Below are positions 8,815 through 19,321 of a DNA stretch of 64,000 bases, one piece after another. How positions within the stretch are numbered: position 1 is the stretch's first letter; each line of letters begins with the position of its first letter. This stretch comes from Saccharopolyspora sp. NFXS83. Its GTDB lineage: Bacteria > Actinomycetota > Actinomycetes > Mycobacteriales > Pseudonocardiaceae. Both the position numbers and the translations under genes were made by a program. The notes beneath the pieces were generated by a model. That model was not told the origin of the DNA. It worked only from the letters and a program-made list of their open reading frames with translations, and did not search any database. Where the stretch lies: assembly GCF_026241095.1 (NCBI RefSeq), contig NZ_JAPFGB010000025.1:25686-89685 (forward strand), in the 5' to 3' direction.

Positions 8815-10206
8815 ATGCGCTTCAACTCGCGTGGCGGGAAGCTGCGGTGCGGCCTGGCGTTGATCTCCGTGCTCGGCCTGACCGCGCTGGGCCCCGCCCA
8901 GCCGGCCCTGGCCGACGAAGTGGAGTTCCAGCCGCCGCCGCTGTCCCCGGCGACTCCGCCGTCCGGACCGCTGTCGGTGAGCGGCAACTTCGAGCCGACC
9001 CAGGGGTGCATGCAGGCCAACACCAGCGGTGCCTCCGTCGAGGAGAAGCCGTGGAGCCAGCTCGTGCTCGGCTTCGAGCAGGCGCACGAGGAGGGGTTGA
9101 CCGGCGCGGGCAAGACGGTCGGTGTGATCGACACCGGGGTGAACCCGCATCCTCGGCTCAACCTCAGCGGCGGAGGCGGCAGCGCCGTGCCGGACGGCGG
9201 GGCGAACTCGGACTGCGACGGCCACGGCACCGTGGTGGCCGGGATCATCGCGGCCTCGGAGGATCCCAGCACCGGTTTCGTCGGGGTGGCCCCGCAGTCG
9301 GCGATCATGTCGCTGCGCCAGTCGTCGGCGCTGTTCCAGGACAAGGCGCAGAACAAGACGATCGGCGACACCCGGACGATGGCGCAGGCCATCCAGTACG
9401 CGGCTGATCAGAATGTCGACGTCATCAACATCTCGCAGTCGTCGTGCCAGTCGATGGCCGCGGCCATGGCCGACGGCGGTGGCTACAACAACCTGCTGTA
9501 CAACGCCGTCAAGAACGCCTACGACAAGAACATCGTCATCGTCGCGGCGGCGGGCAACACGCAGGACAGCTGCCAGAAGAACCCCAGCGGCAACCCGACG
9601 ACGGCCGTGCTGCCCGCGTGGTTCGACGAGTACGTGCTGACGGTCGGTTCGATCGGGCAGCAGGGGCAGCCGTCGGAGTTCACCGTTCCCGGCCCGTGGG
9701 TGGACGTCGCGGCACCGGGCGAGGACCTCGCCGCGCTCGACCCCGGCCGGGGCGGCAGCGGCGTGATCAACCAGCTCGCCACCGGCCCCCAGGGCGAGCC
9801 GGGGCCGATCCAGGGGACCAGCTTCGCCGCGCCCTACGTGTCCGGGCTGGCAGTGCTGATCAAGGAGAAGTTCCCCGAGCTGTCGGCCAAGGAGGTCATG
9901 GATCGGATCGAGAAGACCACGCTGAGCCCCGGCGGCCCGAACGGGCGCAACGACATCGTCGGGTACGGCATGATCGATCCGATGGCGGCGCTGAGCGACA
10001 TCGTGCCCGCCGAGCACGGCAAGCAGCCCGCGCCGGCGAAACCGGCCCGGCTCGGCGCGGACGCCATCCCGCAGACCGACTGGGCCGCGATGACGATCGC
10101 GGTCGGCGGCTCGCTCGGCGGCATCGGCGCGGTCCTGTTCACCGCGTTCCTGCTCAACGCCGTCCGCACCGTCCGCGCTCGCCGCGCGGGTGACGACGAG
10201 GACTGA
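8815..10206 (+). CDS. mycP: Mycosin, ESX subtilisin-like membrane protease MycP
   Basis: A 463-residue S8 serine protease. Residues 1-34 are a signal peptide ending near QPALADE. The catalytic triad is visible as Asp106 (VIDTGV), His137 (DGHGTVVAG) and Ser336 (GTSFAAPYVSG); the oxyanion Asn is in AAAGNTQ. A C-terminal transmembrane helix (~428-450) followed by RARRAGDDED anchors it with the protease outside. Mycosins stabilise the ESX complex and can process secreted substrates. The ATG at 8815 lies 11 bases after eccD. A strong hairpin at 10221-10260 ends this transcript. Confidence 0.96.
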   Translation: MRFNSRGGKLRCGLALISVLGLTALGPAQPALADEVEFQPPPLSPATPPSGPLSVSGNFEPTQGCMQANTSGASVEEKPWSQLVLGFEQAHEEGLTGAGKTVGVIDTGVNPHPRLNLSGGGGSAVPDGGANSDCDGHGTVVAGIIAASEDPSTGFVGVAPQSAIMSLRQSSALFQDKAQNKTIGDTRTMAQAIQYAADQNVDVINISQSSCQSMAAAMADGGGYNNLLYNAVKNAYDKNIVIVAAAGNTQDSCQKNPSGNPTTAVLPAWFDEYVLTVGSIGQQGQPSEFTVPGPWVDVAAPGEDLAALDPGRGGSGVINQLATGPQGEPGPIQGTSFAAPYVSGLAVLIKEKFPELSAKEVMDRIEKTTLSPGGPNGRNDIVGYGMIDPMAALSDIVPAEHGKQPAPAKPARLGADAIPQTDWAAMTIAVGGSLGGIGAVLFTAFLLNAVRTVRARRAGDDED

Positions 10207-10220
10207 GGCCGCGAACGACG

Positions 10221-10260
10221 AAGGCCCGGTGGAGTCCCCTCGGACTCCCCCGGGCCTTTT
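10221..10260. terminator. Bidirectional hairpin terminator between mycP and a convergent gene
   Basis: AAGGCCCGGTGGAGTCC pairs with GGACTCCCCCGGGCCTT across a CCTC loop, with one internal mismatch, followed by TTTT on the plus strand. It lies 15 bases past mycP and 27 bases past the stop of the opposing gene, so it can serve both. Confidence 0.85.
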
Positions 10261-10287
10261 CGCGCGCTCAGGCGGAAACCCGAGCCG

Positions 10288-11472
10288 CTACTCCTGCTGC
10301 TTCTTCTTGGTGTCGCCGAGGACCGGTTCGACCGCGGGCGCCGGGGCGCCGAACAGTTCGGCCGGGTCCGCTTTGGCGCGGGGGCGTTTCGGGCGGCGCC
10401 GCCCGCCCGCTCCCGCTCCGGCCATGCCCGCCATCGGCATCATGCCGCCGACCATGCCGCCCCCGGCCATCGCGCCGCCGGTGGCCGCCGCCGTGGGACC
10501 GGCTGCGGGGACCGCGTCGGCGCCGTTCGTGGCGTCCGGATCGTCGGCCTGCGCGGCGGTCGTGGCGGCGGGGCCGGGAGCCCCTTCAGCGTCCGGCACC
10601 GCTTCCACCGACGGCCGGGATTCCGCGACGGCCGGGGCGGAGTGCGCCGGTGCGACCGGTTCCGAGGTCCCGGGGGATGACGACGCCCCGGCGAGATCCG
10701 TCCACAAAGGACCACCTGTCACCGCGGCGAGGCCGGGCGCGGACGGCAGCGCCTCCTCCTGCTCGGCGCAGAACCTGCCGAAGGCGGCCATCGTCTCGTT
10801 GACGGACTCCGCCAGCCCGGCCGCGGGACGCCGGATCCGCATGAGCTGTTCGCGGGCCGCAGGCAGGTCGGAGTCCGGTTCGCGCAGCGCCACGTGCACC
10901 GGCCCGGCCACCGAAGCGATGAGCTCCCGCATCTCCCGGCCCAGCACCCGCAACGACTCGGCCGTGGCGTCCAGCGCGTCGGCCAGCGCGGTCACGGCGT
11001 CCGCCAGCTCGCCGCCGCGCGCGCCGATCCGGCGCACCTGCGCGACGAACGCGTCGGAGTCCGCCCCGTCCCAGCAGCCGTCGATGCCGCTGACCTGATC
11101 GGACACCAGGGACATGCTCGGGTGCAGGACGGACGCCGCCGCGCGCCAGGATTCGGCCGCGGGCCGCAGTTCCTCCCCCGAGCCGGTGGCGACGGCGAAC
11201 TCGGGGCCGAACGGATCGGGCACTTCGAGGATTCCGATGGCCTGGCGCAGGAATTCCAGCTGCACCACCACGTCCTGCCGGTCGATCTCGAACGCGGGCT
11301 CAGCGGGCGGCGTCGCGGTCTCGGCTTCAGCGCCCGGCGGCTCGGCCGGAACCGCCGACGCGGAGCCGCCTTCCGCGTTCTCCACCGCGGGCGTCTGTTC
11401 CACCGCCGCGCGAACCGTCCACAAGTCGTTCGACTGCAACATCCCGGAGTCCCCCGAATCCGCCGGCGCCAT
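10288..11472 (-). CDS. ESX-linked WXG100/PPE-like protein with Gly/Met-rich tail
   Basis: A 394-residue protein of unknown function starting MAPADSGDSG. Residues ~110-210 look helical and hold a WXG-type turn (CWDGADSDAF) followed by heptad-like hydrophobics, as in WXG100/PPE helical pairs. The C-terminal half is Ala/Pro-rich, then a Gly/Met-rich patch (GGGMVGGMMPMAGMAG), a basic RRRPKRPRAK block and a KKKQQE end. The ATG shares one base with the stop of the upstream EspC-like gene, so the two are co-translated and their products may pair. No YxxxD tail is seen. Its place between mycP and eccB suggests a substrate or scaffold of this ESX system; this is inference. Confidence 0.75.
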   Translation of the reverse strand: MAPADSGDSGMLQSNDLWTVRAAVEQTPAVENAEGGSASAVPAEPPGAEAETATPPAEPAFEIDRQDVVVQLEFLRQAIGILEVPDPFGPEFAVATGSGEELRPAAESWRAAASVLHPSMSLVSDQVSGIDGCWDGADSDAFVAQVRRIGARGGELADAVTALADALDATAESLRVLGREMRELIASVAGPVHVALREPDSDLPAAREQLMRIRRPAAGLAESVNETMAAFGRFCAEQEEALPSAPGLAAVTGGPLWTDLAGASSSPGTSEPVAPAHSAPAVAESRPSVEAVPDAEGAPGPAATTAAQADDPDATNGADAVPAAGPTAAATGGAMAGGGMVGGMMPMAGMAGAGAGGRRRPKRPRAKADPAELFGAPAPAVEPVLGDTKKKQQE

Positions 11473-11777
11473 CACGAGTCCTCCTCGCGGCCCAGTTCCG
11501 CGGCGTGGTCCTCGTCGTCGGCCGCGTGCCGCGCGAGCACCGCGGCGAGCTCGTCGCCCGCGTCCGCGACGGCGTGCCCGGTCCCGAAGATCCGCTGCCG
11601 CAGCGCCCCGACCAACCGGTCGTAGGGTTCCGCGGCTTCCGCGCCCCAGGCACCGAAATCGGCACCGGTCGGCGCCGCGCCCCGTTCCCGTCCTGCTTCC
11701 CCGACCGCGGATCCGGCCGCCCGCAACGCTTCCGCGTGCCGCGCCAGCTCCTCGGTCTCGATCCGGATCCCCGCCAT
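11472..11777 (-). CDS. EspC-like small ESX-associated protein
   Basis: A 101-residue helical protein (MAGIRIETEELARHAEAL...) with Ala-rich amphipathic helices on both sides of a central FGAWGAEAAEPYDRL turn. Size, shape and context resemble the EspC/DUF2580 group of WXG100-like ESX proteins. The ATG at 11775-11777 follows a good GGGAGGTG box. It ends in an acidic tail (EEDS) rather than a clear YxxxD signal. Its stop overlaps the next gene by one base. It is probably secreted with, or docks to, the ESX machine together with the 394-residue partner. Confidence 0.75.
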   Translation of the reverse strand: MAGIRIETEELARHAEALRAAGSAVGEAGRERGAAPTGADFGAWGAEAAEPYDRLVGALRQRIFGTGHAVADAGDELAAVLARHAADDEDHAAELGREEDS

Positions 11778-11920
11778 CCGGCACCTCCCAGTCGTCCTCG
11801 GCCAAGTCGTCCCCGCCCCCGAGGGCCGGAAAGCGGTCCGCCCGCAGATCCGGAGTGGACCTGCGGGCGGACGCACCATCCCTGGGACGGGAACCGAGGC
11901 GCAACGGTTCCCTCTACGAA

Positions 11921-13507
11921 TCAGCCACCGGTCGCGGAACTCCCGGACTGCTGCTGGGCCTGAGGATTCGGCGGCGGGCGGTTCACCCCGCCCGGCGGCA
12001 CCGGGACGGAGTCGTAGACGTAGCTCGCCTGCGCCGGGTCGAGCAGGTCGCCCTTGGGCAACGTGCGCAGGATTCCCGACGGTCCCGCTTGGAGCCCCAC
12101 CGGACTGTTGATCACGCCGAGTCCCTGCGCGGTCGCGGCGTCCTTGATGCCGTAGATCACGCCCTGGTCGGAGACCAGGTACAGCGGGCCCGAGTCGGAC
12201 CCGGACTCGTTGGACGCTCCCCGCACAACCGCGGCCTTGCCCGCGGGCATGTAGAAGTAGTCCACCTTCGGCCCGGTCCCGTCGTGCTGGGCCAGCTTCA
12301 CCGGGGCGGTCTTCGCGGGCGACTTCTCGCCCGTGGTGACCGTGATGTGGTGCTGCCCGTTGATGTTGCGCCAGCTCACGCAGGACGTGGCCGCCTGCTG
12401 GAAGTTCAGCGGCTTCGGGACCACGGTCGGGAACGCGTCCATGTCGAGCTTCTGCGATTCCGCCGTCGGCGCCTGCGTGATGGTGCCCGTCGAGTTCGGG
12501 ATCTCCTGGCTGCCGCGCTTGCTGGCGTGCAGCACCGCCGCCGCACCAGGGCTGATCTCCTGCTTGCCTTCGGGCAGCAGCGCGTAGAACTTCTCCGGCG
12601 CACCGGCCACGGTCTGCTTGACCACGTCGCCCGAGTCGTACGGGTTCTGCATGTAGTCCACCGAACCGCTCGGAGCGTCGGGGATCTGCAGCGCGGGCGC
12701 GTCCGGCACGGAGTTCAGCATGTTCGTGCTGATCGTGCGCGGGGTCTGCCCGTTGAGGCCGTAGATGTCCATCACGGCCTGCTCGGAGCGGTCCACCTGG
12801 GCCTTGACCGCCTTCGTGTGCGGACGGCCCGGCAGGTTCTCGACCCGGTAGATCAAGTACTCCTGCCCGGAACTGGCGTCCTGCACGAACAGCGACTCGT
12901 CCGGCGCCAGTTCGGTGCCGTGGTTGGCGTCGCCGCCGATGACCGTGGTCTCCACCTTGGTCGAGCGCTGCGTCTGCGCTTCGTCGAGGTTGTCCCGGAC
13001 CTGGCCGACATCGCAGATCGCCCACGCGGGCTCGGCGATGTTGCCGGGATCCGGCAGGTAGTTGGGGGCGTTGACCATGCCGGTGCGGGGACCGCGCGGG
13101 AAGTCGGCCAGCGCCGACTCCTTCACCGTGGTCGCCTGCACGGCCTGGCCGCCTTGGCCGCCGCCTTGCGCCATCACCAGGAGCTTCGCCGATGCCATGT
13201 TCAGCATCGGGATCAGTCGCTTCTGCGCCGCGTCGTCGGCGGTGACGACGTACACGCTGCCGCTGTCCTTGCCGACGACGATCGACCCCGGTTCCGGAAC
13301 CGAGCCCTTCCCGCCGAACAGGCCCCAGACCAGGAACCCGATCAGCCCGATACAGGCGAGGATGGCGCCGGCGACGGTCGCGCGCTTATGCGAGCCCATC
13401 GGATCGTGCAGCATCACCGCGTCTTTGCGCACCAGCGCCGATTCCATGCGGCGAAGGACGAACTGATACGCCTGAACCTGTGACTTCGTTGTGGGTGTTG
13501 ATGCCAT
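11921..13507 (-). CDS. eccB: ESX membrane core protein EccB
   Basis: A 528-residue protein beginning MASTPTTKSQVQAYQFVLRR, the conserved EccB start with the juxtamembrane R-R-x-E-x-A-L-V motif. One transmembrane helix at ~43-66 (VAGAILACIGLIGFLVWG) is followed by a large periplasmic region of repeated beta modules. Cysteines in AICDVG and SCVSWRN could form the usual periplasmic disulfide. A Pro/Gln/Gly-rich tail ends the protein. EccB crowns the ESX hexamer on the outside. I rejected the in-frame start at 13639, which adds 44 non-family residues. It is divergent from eccE. Confidence 0.95.
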   Translation of the reverse strand: MASTPTTKSQVQAYQFVLRRMESALVRKDAVMLHDPMGSHKRATVAGAILACIGLIGFLVWGLFGGKGSVPEPGSIVVGKDSGSVYVVTADDAAQKRLIPMLNMASAKLLVMAQGGGQGGQAVQATTVKESALADFPRGPRTGMVNAPNYLPDPGNIAEPAWAICDVGQVRDNLDEAQTQRSTKVETTVIGGDANHGTELAPDESLFVQDASSGQEYLIYRVENLPGRPHTKAVKAQVDRSEQAVMDIYGLNGQTPRTISTNMLNSVPDAPALQIPDAPSGSVDYMQNPYDSGDVVKQTVAGAPEKFYALLPEGKQEISPGAAAVLHASKRGSQEIPNSTGTITQAPTAESQKLDMDAFPTVVPKPLNFQQAATSCVSWRNINGQHHITVTTGEKSPAKTAPVKLAQHDGTGPKVDYFYMPAGKAAVVRGASNESGSDSGPLYLVSDQGVIYGIKDAATAQGLGVINSPVGLQAGPSGILRTLPKGDLLDPAQASYVYDSVPVPPGGVNRPPPNPQAQQQSGSSATGG

Positions 13508-13681
13508 TCTTCGCCTACAGCTCTCCCGTCCGAGGTACGGTTCCGCAGGATAGCCGTAGAGAGGCGCCGCACGGGTCCGGTTCGATGGAACCCTTCCGCA
13601 TTCTCTGAGAACGGCTGCCGAATGACCTGGTTGGCGCACCTACCGCGTGCGCACTACCTGCGAGGGGAAGAGACCGAACGG

Positions 13682-14980
13682 ATGTCCGTCAGTACGCAAC
13701 ATCCGGCCCAGCCGAACGCCTCCGGTACCGGCGGTGCTCGCACGCGCATCCGAGCGCGTCGGCGCACCGTCGGGGCCAGCCTCGGGGCGATGCCGGTGGC
13801 CAACATCGTCGTCATCGAGGTCGGTCTGGCGCTCGGCCTGATCCTCGTGTTGCTCAACGAGATGCTGTGGCCGGTGTCCGTGGGCGTCGCCGCGCTCGCG
13901 CTGATCATCGCGCTGCTGCGCAGGCGCGGACGCTGGTTCACCCAGTGGTTCGGCCTCGTCATGGATTACCGCACCCGAACCCACACCCGCCGCTCCGTGC
14001 CGCCGTCGGACGACGTCAGCGAGTTCGCCGAGGACAAGAACGGCGACGGCATCATCGGTCCCGATGAGAACCACCGGGTGGCGCTGCTGCGCATCCTCGT
14101 GGAGGACCTCGTCGTCGCCCGCGGCCAGGACCACGACCGCAATCCCGTCGGATTGTCCTGGCACAACGGCAAGTGGACCGCGGTGCTGATGGTCGACCCG
14201 ACGCCGCCGCTGCTCAACCCCGCCAACTCCGCGCCGAACCTGCCGCTCGGAGTGCTCACTCCGTGCTTGGAGGACCGGGGCGTGGTGCTCGACGCCATCC
14301 AGGTGATCTGGCACTGCTACCCGGGCAGCACCGCCCTGATGCCCGACTCACCCGCGCTGAACTCCTACCTGGAGTTGATGGGCAATTCGTCCGCCGCCGC
14401 GCGACGCACCACCTGGGTCGCCGTGCGGCTGGACCCGCAGACCTGCGCGAAGGCGATCGGGGAACGCGGCGGCGGCATCGTCGGCGCGCACCGGGCTCTG
14501 ATCGGCGCGCTGTCCCGAGTGCGCAACGCGCTCGCGGGGCAGGGCATCGTGACCCGCCCGCTGGACCCGGACGAGCTGCTGCAGGCCGGAGTCGCCTCGG
14601 CCGAGCTGCAGGACGCGCTCGGCACCCAGCGCCCCATCGGCCTGAAGGAACGGTGGAGCGGCGTCACCGCGGACCGCTTCAGCCACTCCAGCTACGCGAT
14701 CACCGGCTGGCCGAACCACATGAGCGACAGCATCAACGCGCTCACCGGCGTCCGGGGGCGGTCCACCAGCATCGCGCTGTCCATCGCACCGTCCGGTGAG
14801 GACGGCGAGGTCGGACTGCGCGGCTTGGTCCGCATCAGCGCGCGGAACCCGGAGGCGCTGAGCACCGCAGACCACCAGCTGCGCAACATCAGCAACAAGC
14901 TCAACCTCACGCTCACGCCGCTGCGCGGGATGCAGCTGGCCGGGCTGACCGGAACGCTTCCGCTGGGAGGTGCGGCATGA
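13682..14980 (+). CDS. eccE: ESX membrane complex protein EccE
   Basis: A 432-residue protein. I chose the ATG at 13682 (MSVSTQHPAQ) with GAGGGGAAGAG upstream over an in-frame ATG 60 bases earlier. After a basic leader, two adjacent transmembrane helices (~38-80) match EccE topology; the remainder is cytosolic. The sequence GQDHDRNPVGLSWHNGKWTAVL is typical of the EccE core domain. EccE sits at the periphery of the ESX membrane complex and stabilises it. It overlaps the next gene by four bases (ATGA), so the pair is co-translated. It is transcribed away from eccB across a 174-base gap. Confidence 0.88.
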   Translation: MSVSTQHPAQPNASGTGGARTRIRARRRTVGASLGAMPVANIVVIEVGLALGLILVLLNEMLWPVSVGVAALALIIALLRRRGRWFTQWFGLVMDYRTRTHTRRSVPPSDDVSEFAEDKNGDGIIGPDENHRVALLRILVEDLVVARGQDHDRNPVGLSWHNGKWTAVLMVDPTPPLLNPANSAPNLPLGVLTPCLEDRGVVLDAIQVIWHCYPGSTALMPDSPALNSYLELMGNSSAAARRTTWVAVRLDPQTCAKAIGERGGGIVGAHRALIGALSRVRNALAGQGIVTRPLDPDELLQAGVASAELQDALGTQRPIGLKERWSGVTADRFSHSSYAITGWPNHMSDSINALTGVRGRSTSIALSIAPSGEDGEVGLRGLVRISARNPEALSTADHQLRNISNKLNLTLTPLRGMQLAGLTGTLPLGGAA

Positions 14981-15723
14981 GCCGGACGCGCACGCTCGAC
15001 ACTCCGGGCAACAGCACGGGTACCGCGCCGGAATTCCTGGTGCGGCCCGACATGCTCGACCTGGTCGCTCCGCCCGGGGACCGCGGCGGCATGATCATCG
15101 GTGCGGGCCCGAACCGCGAGCCGATGACGACTTCGATCCTGCGGCCCGAACCGACCCGCCTGGTCACCGTCGGCGGCCTGTACCTGGCCCGGCAGATCGC
15201 GCTGCGCGCGATCGCCGCCGGCGCCTGGGTGCACGTGGCGACGGGGCGGCCCGCGGCGTGGCGGGCGGTGGAGCAGGCCGCCGGCCGCACCCCCGACGGC
15301 AAGCCCGCACCGGTGTTCAGCTTCCGCAGGCTCGCCCCCTACGACCTGCCGCGCGGCAGCGAGGACGCACCGCTGCTGGTCATCCACGACGGCGGCGCGG
15401 TGCCGCAGGAAATGTTCGCACCGCGGACCGCGTGGCAGACCACGATGTACGTGCTGCCCTACCTGCACCCGCAAGCGGGCAGCGGCACCGCCGTGAACGC
15501 CGCCGACCTGATCCTGCTGCAGCGGTTGCCGTTGCAGCAGGCGCAGCTGGCGGCCCGGTTCTGGTACTTCGACCCGCAGCGGCGGCAGGCGCAGATCCAG
15601 CAGCTCACCCAACTGCCGGACGACGGCGTGATCGCTCTCGGCGACATGATGTGGCGACCGATCACCCTGGTCAGCGGCGCCAAGGAACGCGAGATCCTCG
15701 GCCCCATCCGCCGGGGCGACTGA
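14977..15723 (+). CDS. Conserved ESX-linked protein co-translated with EccE
   Basis: A 248-residue soluble-looking protein of unknown function. It overlaps eccE by four bases. It has no transmembrane helix or signal peptide. Visible landmarks are GGMIIGAGPNREPMT near residue 37, a Rossmann-like run VTVGGLYLARQIALRAIAAGAWVHVATGR, LLVIHDGGAVP, and a C-terminal IALGDMMWRPITLVSG. The pattern of alternating beta strands and helices suggests it may dock onto the EccE cytosolic domain or mimic a nucleotide-free P-loop module. Mycobacterial ESX loci have no separate gene like this that I know of. A strong hairpin terminator follows. Confidence 0.8.
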   Translation: MSRTRTLDTPGNSTGTAPEFLVRPDMLDLVAPPGDRGGMIIGAGPNREPMTTSILRPEPTRLVTVGGLYLARQIALRAIAAGAWVHVATGRPAAWRAVEQAAGRTPDGKPAPVFSFRRLAPYDLPRGSEDAPLLVIHDGGAVPQEMFAPRTAWQTTMYVLPYLHPQAGSGTAVNAADLILLQRLPLQQAQLAARFWYFDPQRRQAQIQQLTQLPDDGVIALGDMMWRPITLVSGAKEREILGPIRRGD

Positions 15724-15738
15724 CTCCGCACCGCACGA

Positions 15739-15773
15739 ACGGCCCGCGCCTCCACCACGGAGGCGCGGGCCGT
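15739..15773 (+). terminator. Hairpin terminator at the end of the eccE operon
   Basis: ACGGCCCGCGCCTCC pairs perfectly with GGAGGCGCGGGCCGT around ACCAC (15-base stem), followed by TCTCGTT. It lies 15 bases past the stop at 15723. Confidence 0.85.
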
Positions 15774-15862
15774 TCTCGTTGCGGGGAAACGGCTCGTGCT
15801 CCGCGCCCTGTCGGCGCGGTCCCGCTACCCGTCCCGCGGAGCAAGCCGTCCCGAGGGGCTCC

Positions 15863-17245
15863 TCACGAAGTCGGCGTCGAGTTCTTAATCTCGCCGTAGC
15901 GGGCGAGGGCTTCCTGTCGTTCGACGCCGTGCTCGACCATCGGCGGCGGGTATCCGTTCGGCGGGCCGTCCGGCAGGGTCCACGGCTGGTGGGCCTGCTT
16001 CGCGCCGAGACCGCGCAGCTCCGGGACGTGCTCGCGGACGTAGCTGCCGTCCGGGTCGAACTTGGTTCCCTGCGTGATCGGGTTGAAGATCCGGAAGTAC
16101 GGGGAGGCGTCGGTGCCCGAACCGGCCGACCACTGCCAGCCGTGCTGGTTCGACGCGAGGTCCCCGTCGACCAGGTGCCGCATGAAGTGCCGCGCACCCC
16201 ACCACCACGGCAGGTGCAGGTCCTTGACCAGGAAGCTCGCCACCACCATCCGCACCCGGTTGTGCATCCAGCCCACCGCGAGCAGCTGCCGCATCCCCGC
16301 GTCGACGATCGGGAAACCGGTGCGGCCCGCGCACCAGTCCTCGAACCGCTCCCGGGCGTCCCCGCCGGTGTCCAGGCGGATCCGGTCGAACCGGGAGTCG
16401 AAGTTGTACCGGGCGCTGTCCGGCCAGTGCCACAGCACGTCGGCGTAGAACTCGCGGAACACCAGCTCGTTGCGATAACTGCGCGCGCCGTCGCCGGTGC
16501 CGCCGTCCAGGTCGGCGAGCAGGGTGCGCGGGTGCACGCAGCCCCACCTCAAGTACGGCGACATGCGGCTGGTGCCCGCGCGGTCCGGGCGGTCCCGGTC
16601 CCCGTCATAGCCGGTGAGCGAGAAGTCGCGGAAGTCGTCCCAACGCTCCAGCGCGGCCCGCTCCCCCGCCGGCGGCAGCACGGTCCCGTCCAGGTCCTCG
16701 TCCTCGGGTATCCCGGCGGCGCGCACCTTCCGCGGCAGCCACCAGTCCGCCGTGGACTCGTCGGTCTCCGCGGGAGCGGGCCTGCCGTGCTCCTCCCAGG
16801 CGCGCCGGAACGGGGTGAACACCTTGTAGGCGGTGCCGTCCCGCTTGGTGATCCGCCCCGGGGTGACCGCGTACGGCGATCCGGTCGCGACCCACTCGAC
16901 CCGCTCCCCCAACGCGGCCCGGACCCGCTCGTCGCGTTCCCTGCCGTAGGGCCCGGCGTCCGCCGAGACGTGCACGGAATCGGCGCCGACCTCCGCGACC
17001 AGCTCCGCCAGCGCCTCCGCCGGATCTCCGCGCAGCACCAGCAACCGGCCGCCGAGGCTCGCGTCGAGCTCCCGCAGGCAGCGGTACAGGAAGGTGCGCC
17101 GAACCGGACCGGCCGGCGCGAGCAGCGCCTCGTCGAGCACGAACACCCCGATCACCCGGCGACCGCCGTCCCCGGCCGCCGCCAACGCCGGATGGTCGCG
17201 GACGCGCAGGTCGCGCCGGAACCACAGGATCGCGGGTGCGCTCAT
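15863..17245 (-). CDS. phrB: Deoxyribodipyrimidine photolyase
   Basis: A 460-residue cryptochrome/photolyase family protein. The N-terminal alpha/beta antenna domain starts APAILWFRRDLRVRDHPAL. The C-terminal FAD domain has TSRMSPYLRWGCVHPRTL, then GRTGFPIVDAGMRQL, GWMHNRVRMVVASFL and DGDLASNQHGWQWSAGSGTD, ending in the FNPITQGTKFDPDG signature of class I CPD photolyases. It repairs UV-induced pyrimidine dimers with blue light. Start chosen as ATG 17243-17245 (MSAPAILWF); an in-frame ATG 42 bases upstream adds residues absent from the family. It stands alone downstream of gltA on the same strand. Confidence 0.95.
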   Translation of the reverse strand: MSAPAILWFRRDLRVRDHPALAAAGDGGRRVIGVFVLDEALLAPAGPVRRTFLYRCLRELDASLGGRLLVLRGDPAEALAELVAEVGADSVHVSADAGPYGRERDERVRAALGERVEWVATGSPYAVTPGRITKRDGTAYKVFTPFRRAWEEHGRPAPAETDESTADWWLPRKVRAAGIPEDEDLDGTVLPPAGERAALERWDDFRDFSLTGYDGDRDRPDRAGTSRMSPYLRWGCVHPRTLLADLDGGTGDGARSYRNELVFREFYADVLWHWPDSARYNFDSRFDRIRLDTGGDARERFEDWCAGRTGFPIVDAGMRQLLAVGWMHNRVRMVVASFLVKDLHLPWWWGARHFMRHLVDGDLASNQHGWQWSAGSGTDASPYFRIFNPITQGTKFDPDGSYVREHVPELRGLGAKQAHQPWTLPDGPPNGYPPPMVEHGVERQEALARYGEIKNSTPTS

Positions 17246-17292
17246 GCCCTCCGACCCTACGCACCGCACCGGGACGTGGCCGGGCACGAGTC

Positions 17293-17329
17293 GGCCCCGG
17301 GACCGGCTGGGTAGCCGGGCACCGGGGCC
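17293..17329 (-). terminator. Nested hairpin between gltA and phrB
   Basis: GGCCCCGG pairs with CCGGGGCC, and inside it CCGGCT pairs with AGCCGG. It lies about 135 bases past the gltA stop and just before phrB. It may end gltA transcription or sit in the phrB leader. Confidence 0.5.
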
Positions 17330-17462
17330 TGGACGGGATGAGCGGGCCGATACCCGCCGCGGCCGGAGCCGCTAGGACGATTCAGCTTTCGATTCAGCTC
17401 CGCCGAAGACGAGTCCCGTCGAGCCCGCACAGCTCACCGGGCGCGCCTCCGGCGGCGCGGGC

Positions 17463-18767
<1,305 letters not shown>

Positions 18768-19321
18768 TCGGGAACCTCTCGCGCTCGTGATGGGGGCGGC
18801 GCTTCGCCGACGACTGCGCACTTCCCGGCACCGCAGTGCTCGGGCAGCGTGGTCGGTCGCGCGCGTGCGCCGGTCGGGGTTTCCGGACCGCCGCAGCACC
18901 ACCCCGTTGGGGTCCTGTCACGTGCCACGCTAGACCGCTCCAGGCCCCTCGCGCAGCAATCGTGTTAGCCCTTTTGGGCAGGTGGGACCACGATCACATC
19001 ACCGATCAGCCCGGACGCCGGGCACCCGGCACCCGACTGCCGCAACCGGCCCTCCGGCACTGCTCCTCCGCCCGGTATGCCCGAACTGCGCGCCGCTCCC
19101 CGCACCTCGCGGGCGACGCCACTTCAGGCGGGCGACGTCGACATCCCGGAAATGAACTCCGCCCCAGCTCAGCACCGGCGCGCGAAGCGTCACCACTGCG
19201 ACGCCGGGAGGAAGTGCGCGGGCCCCGGCGCCCCCGAGCACACGGCGAACCGCGTTGCGCTCGGAGAACGCCGGGGCGACCCGCGGGCGACCGCGAACGA
19301 TTCGTCGCGGGATCGCGAGCG
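18768..19321. other. Long gap upstream of gltA without a supported gene
   Basis: These 554 bases contain only Arg/Ala-rich frames without ribosome binding sites. The gltA promoter should lie in the part near 18768. I see no repeats or strong hairpins. Confidence 0.5.
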
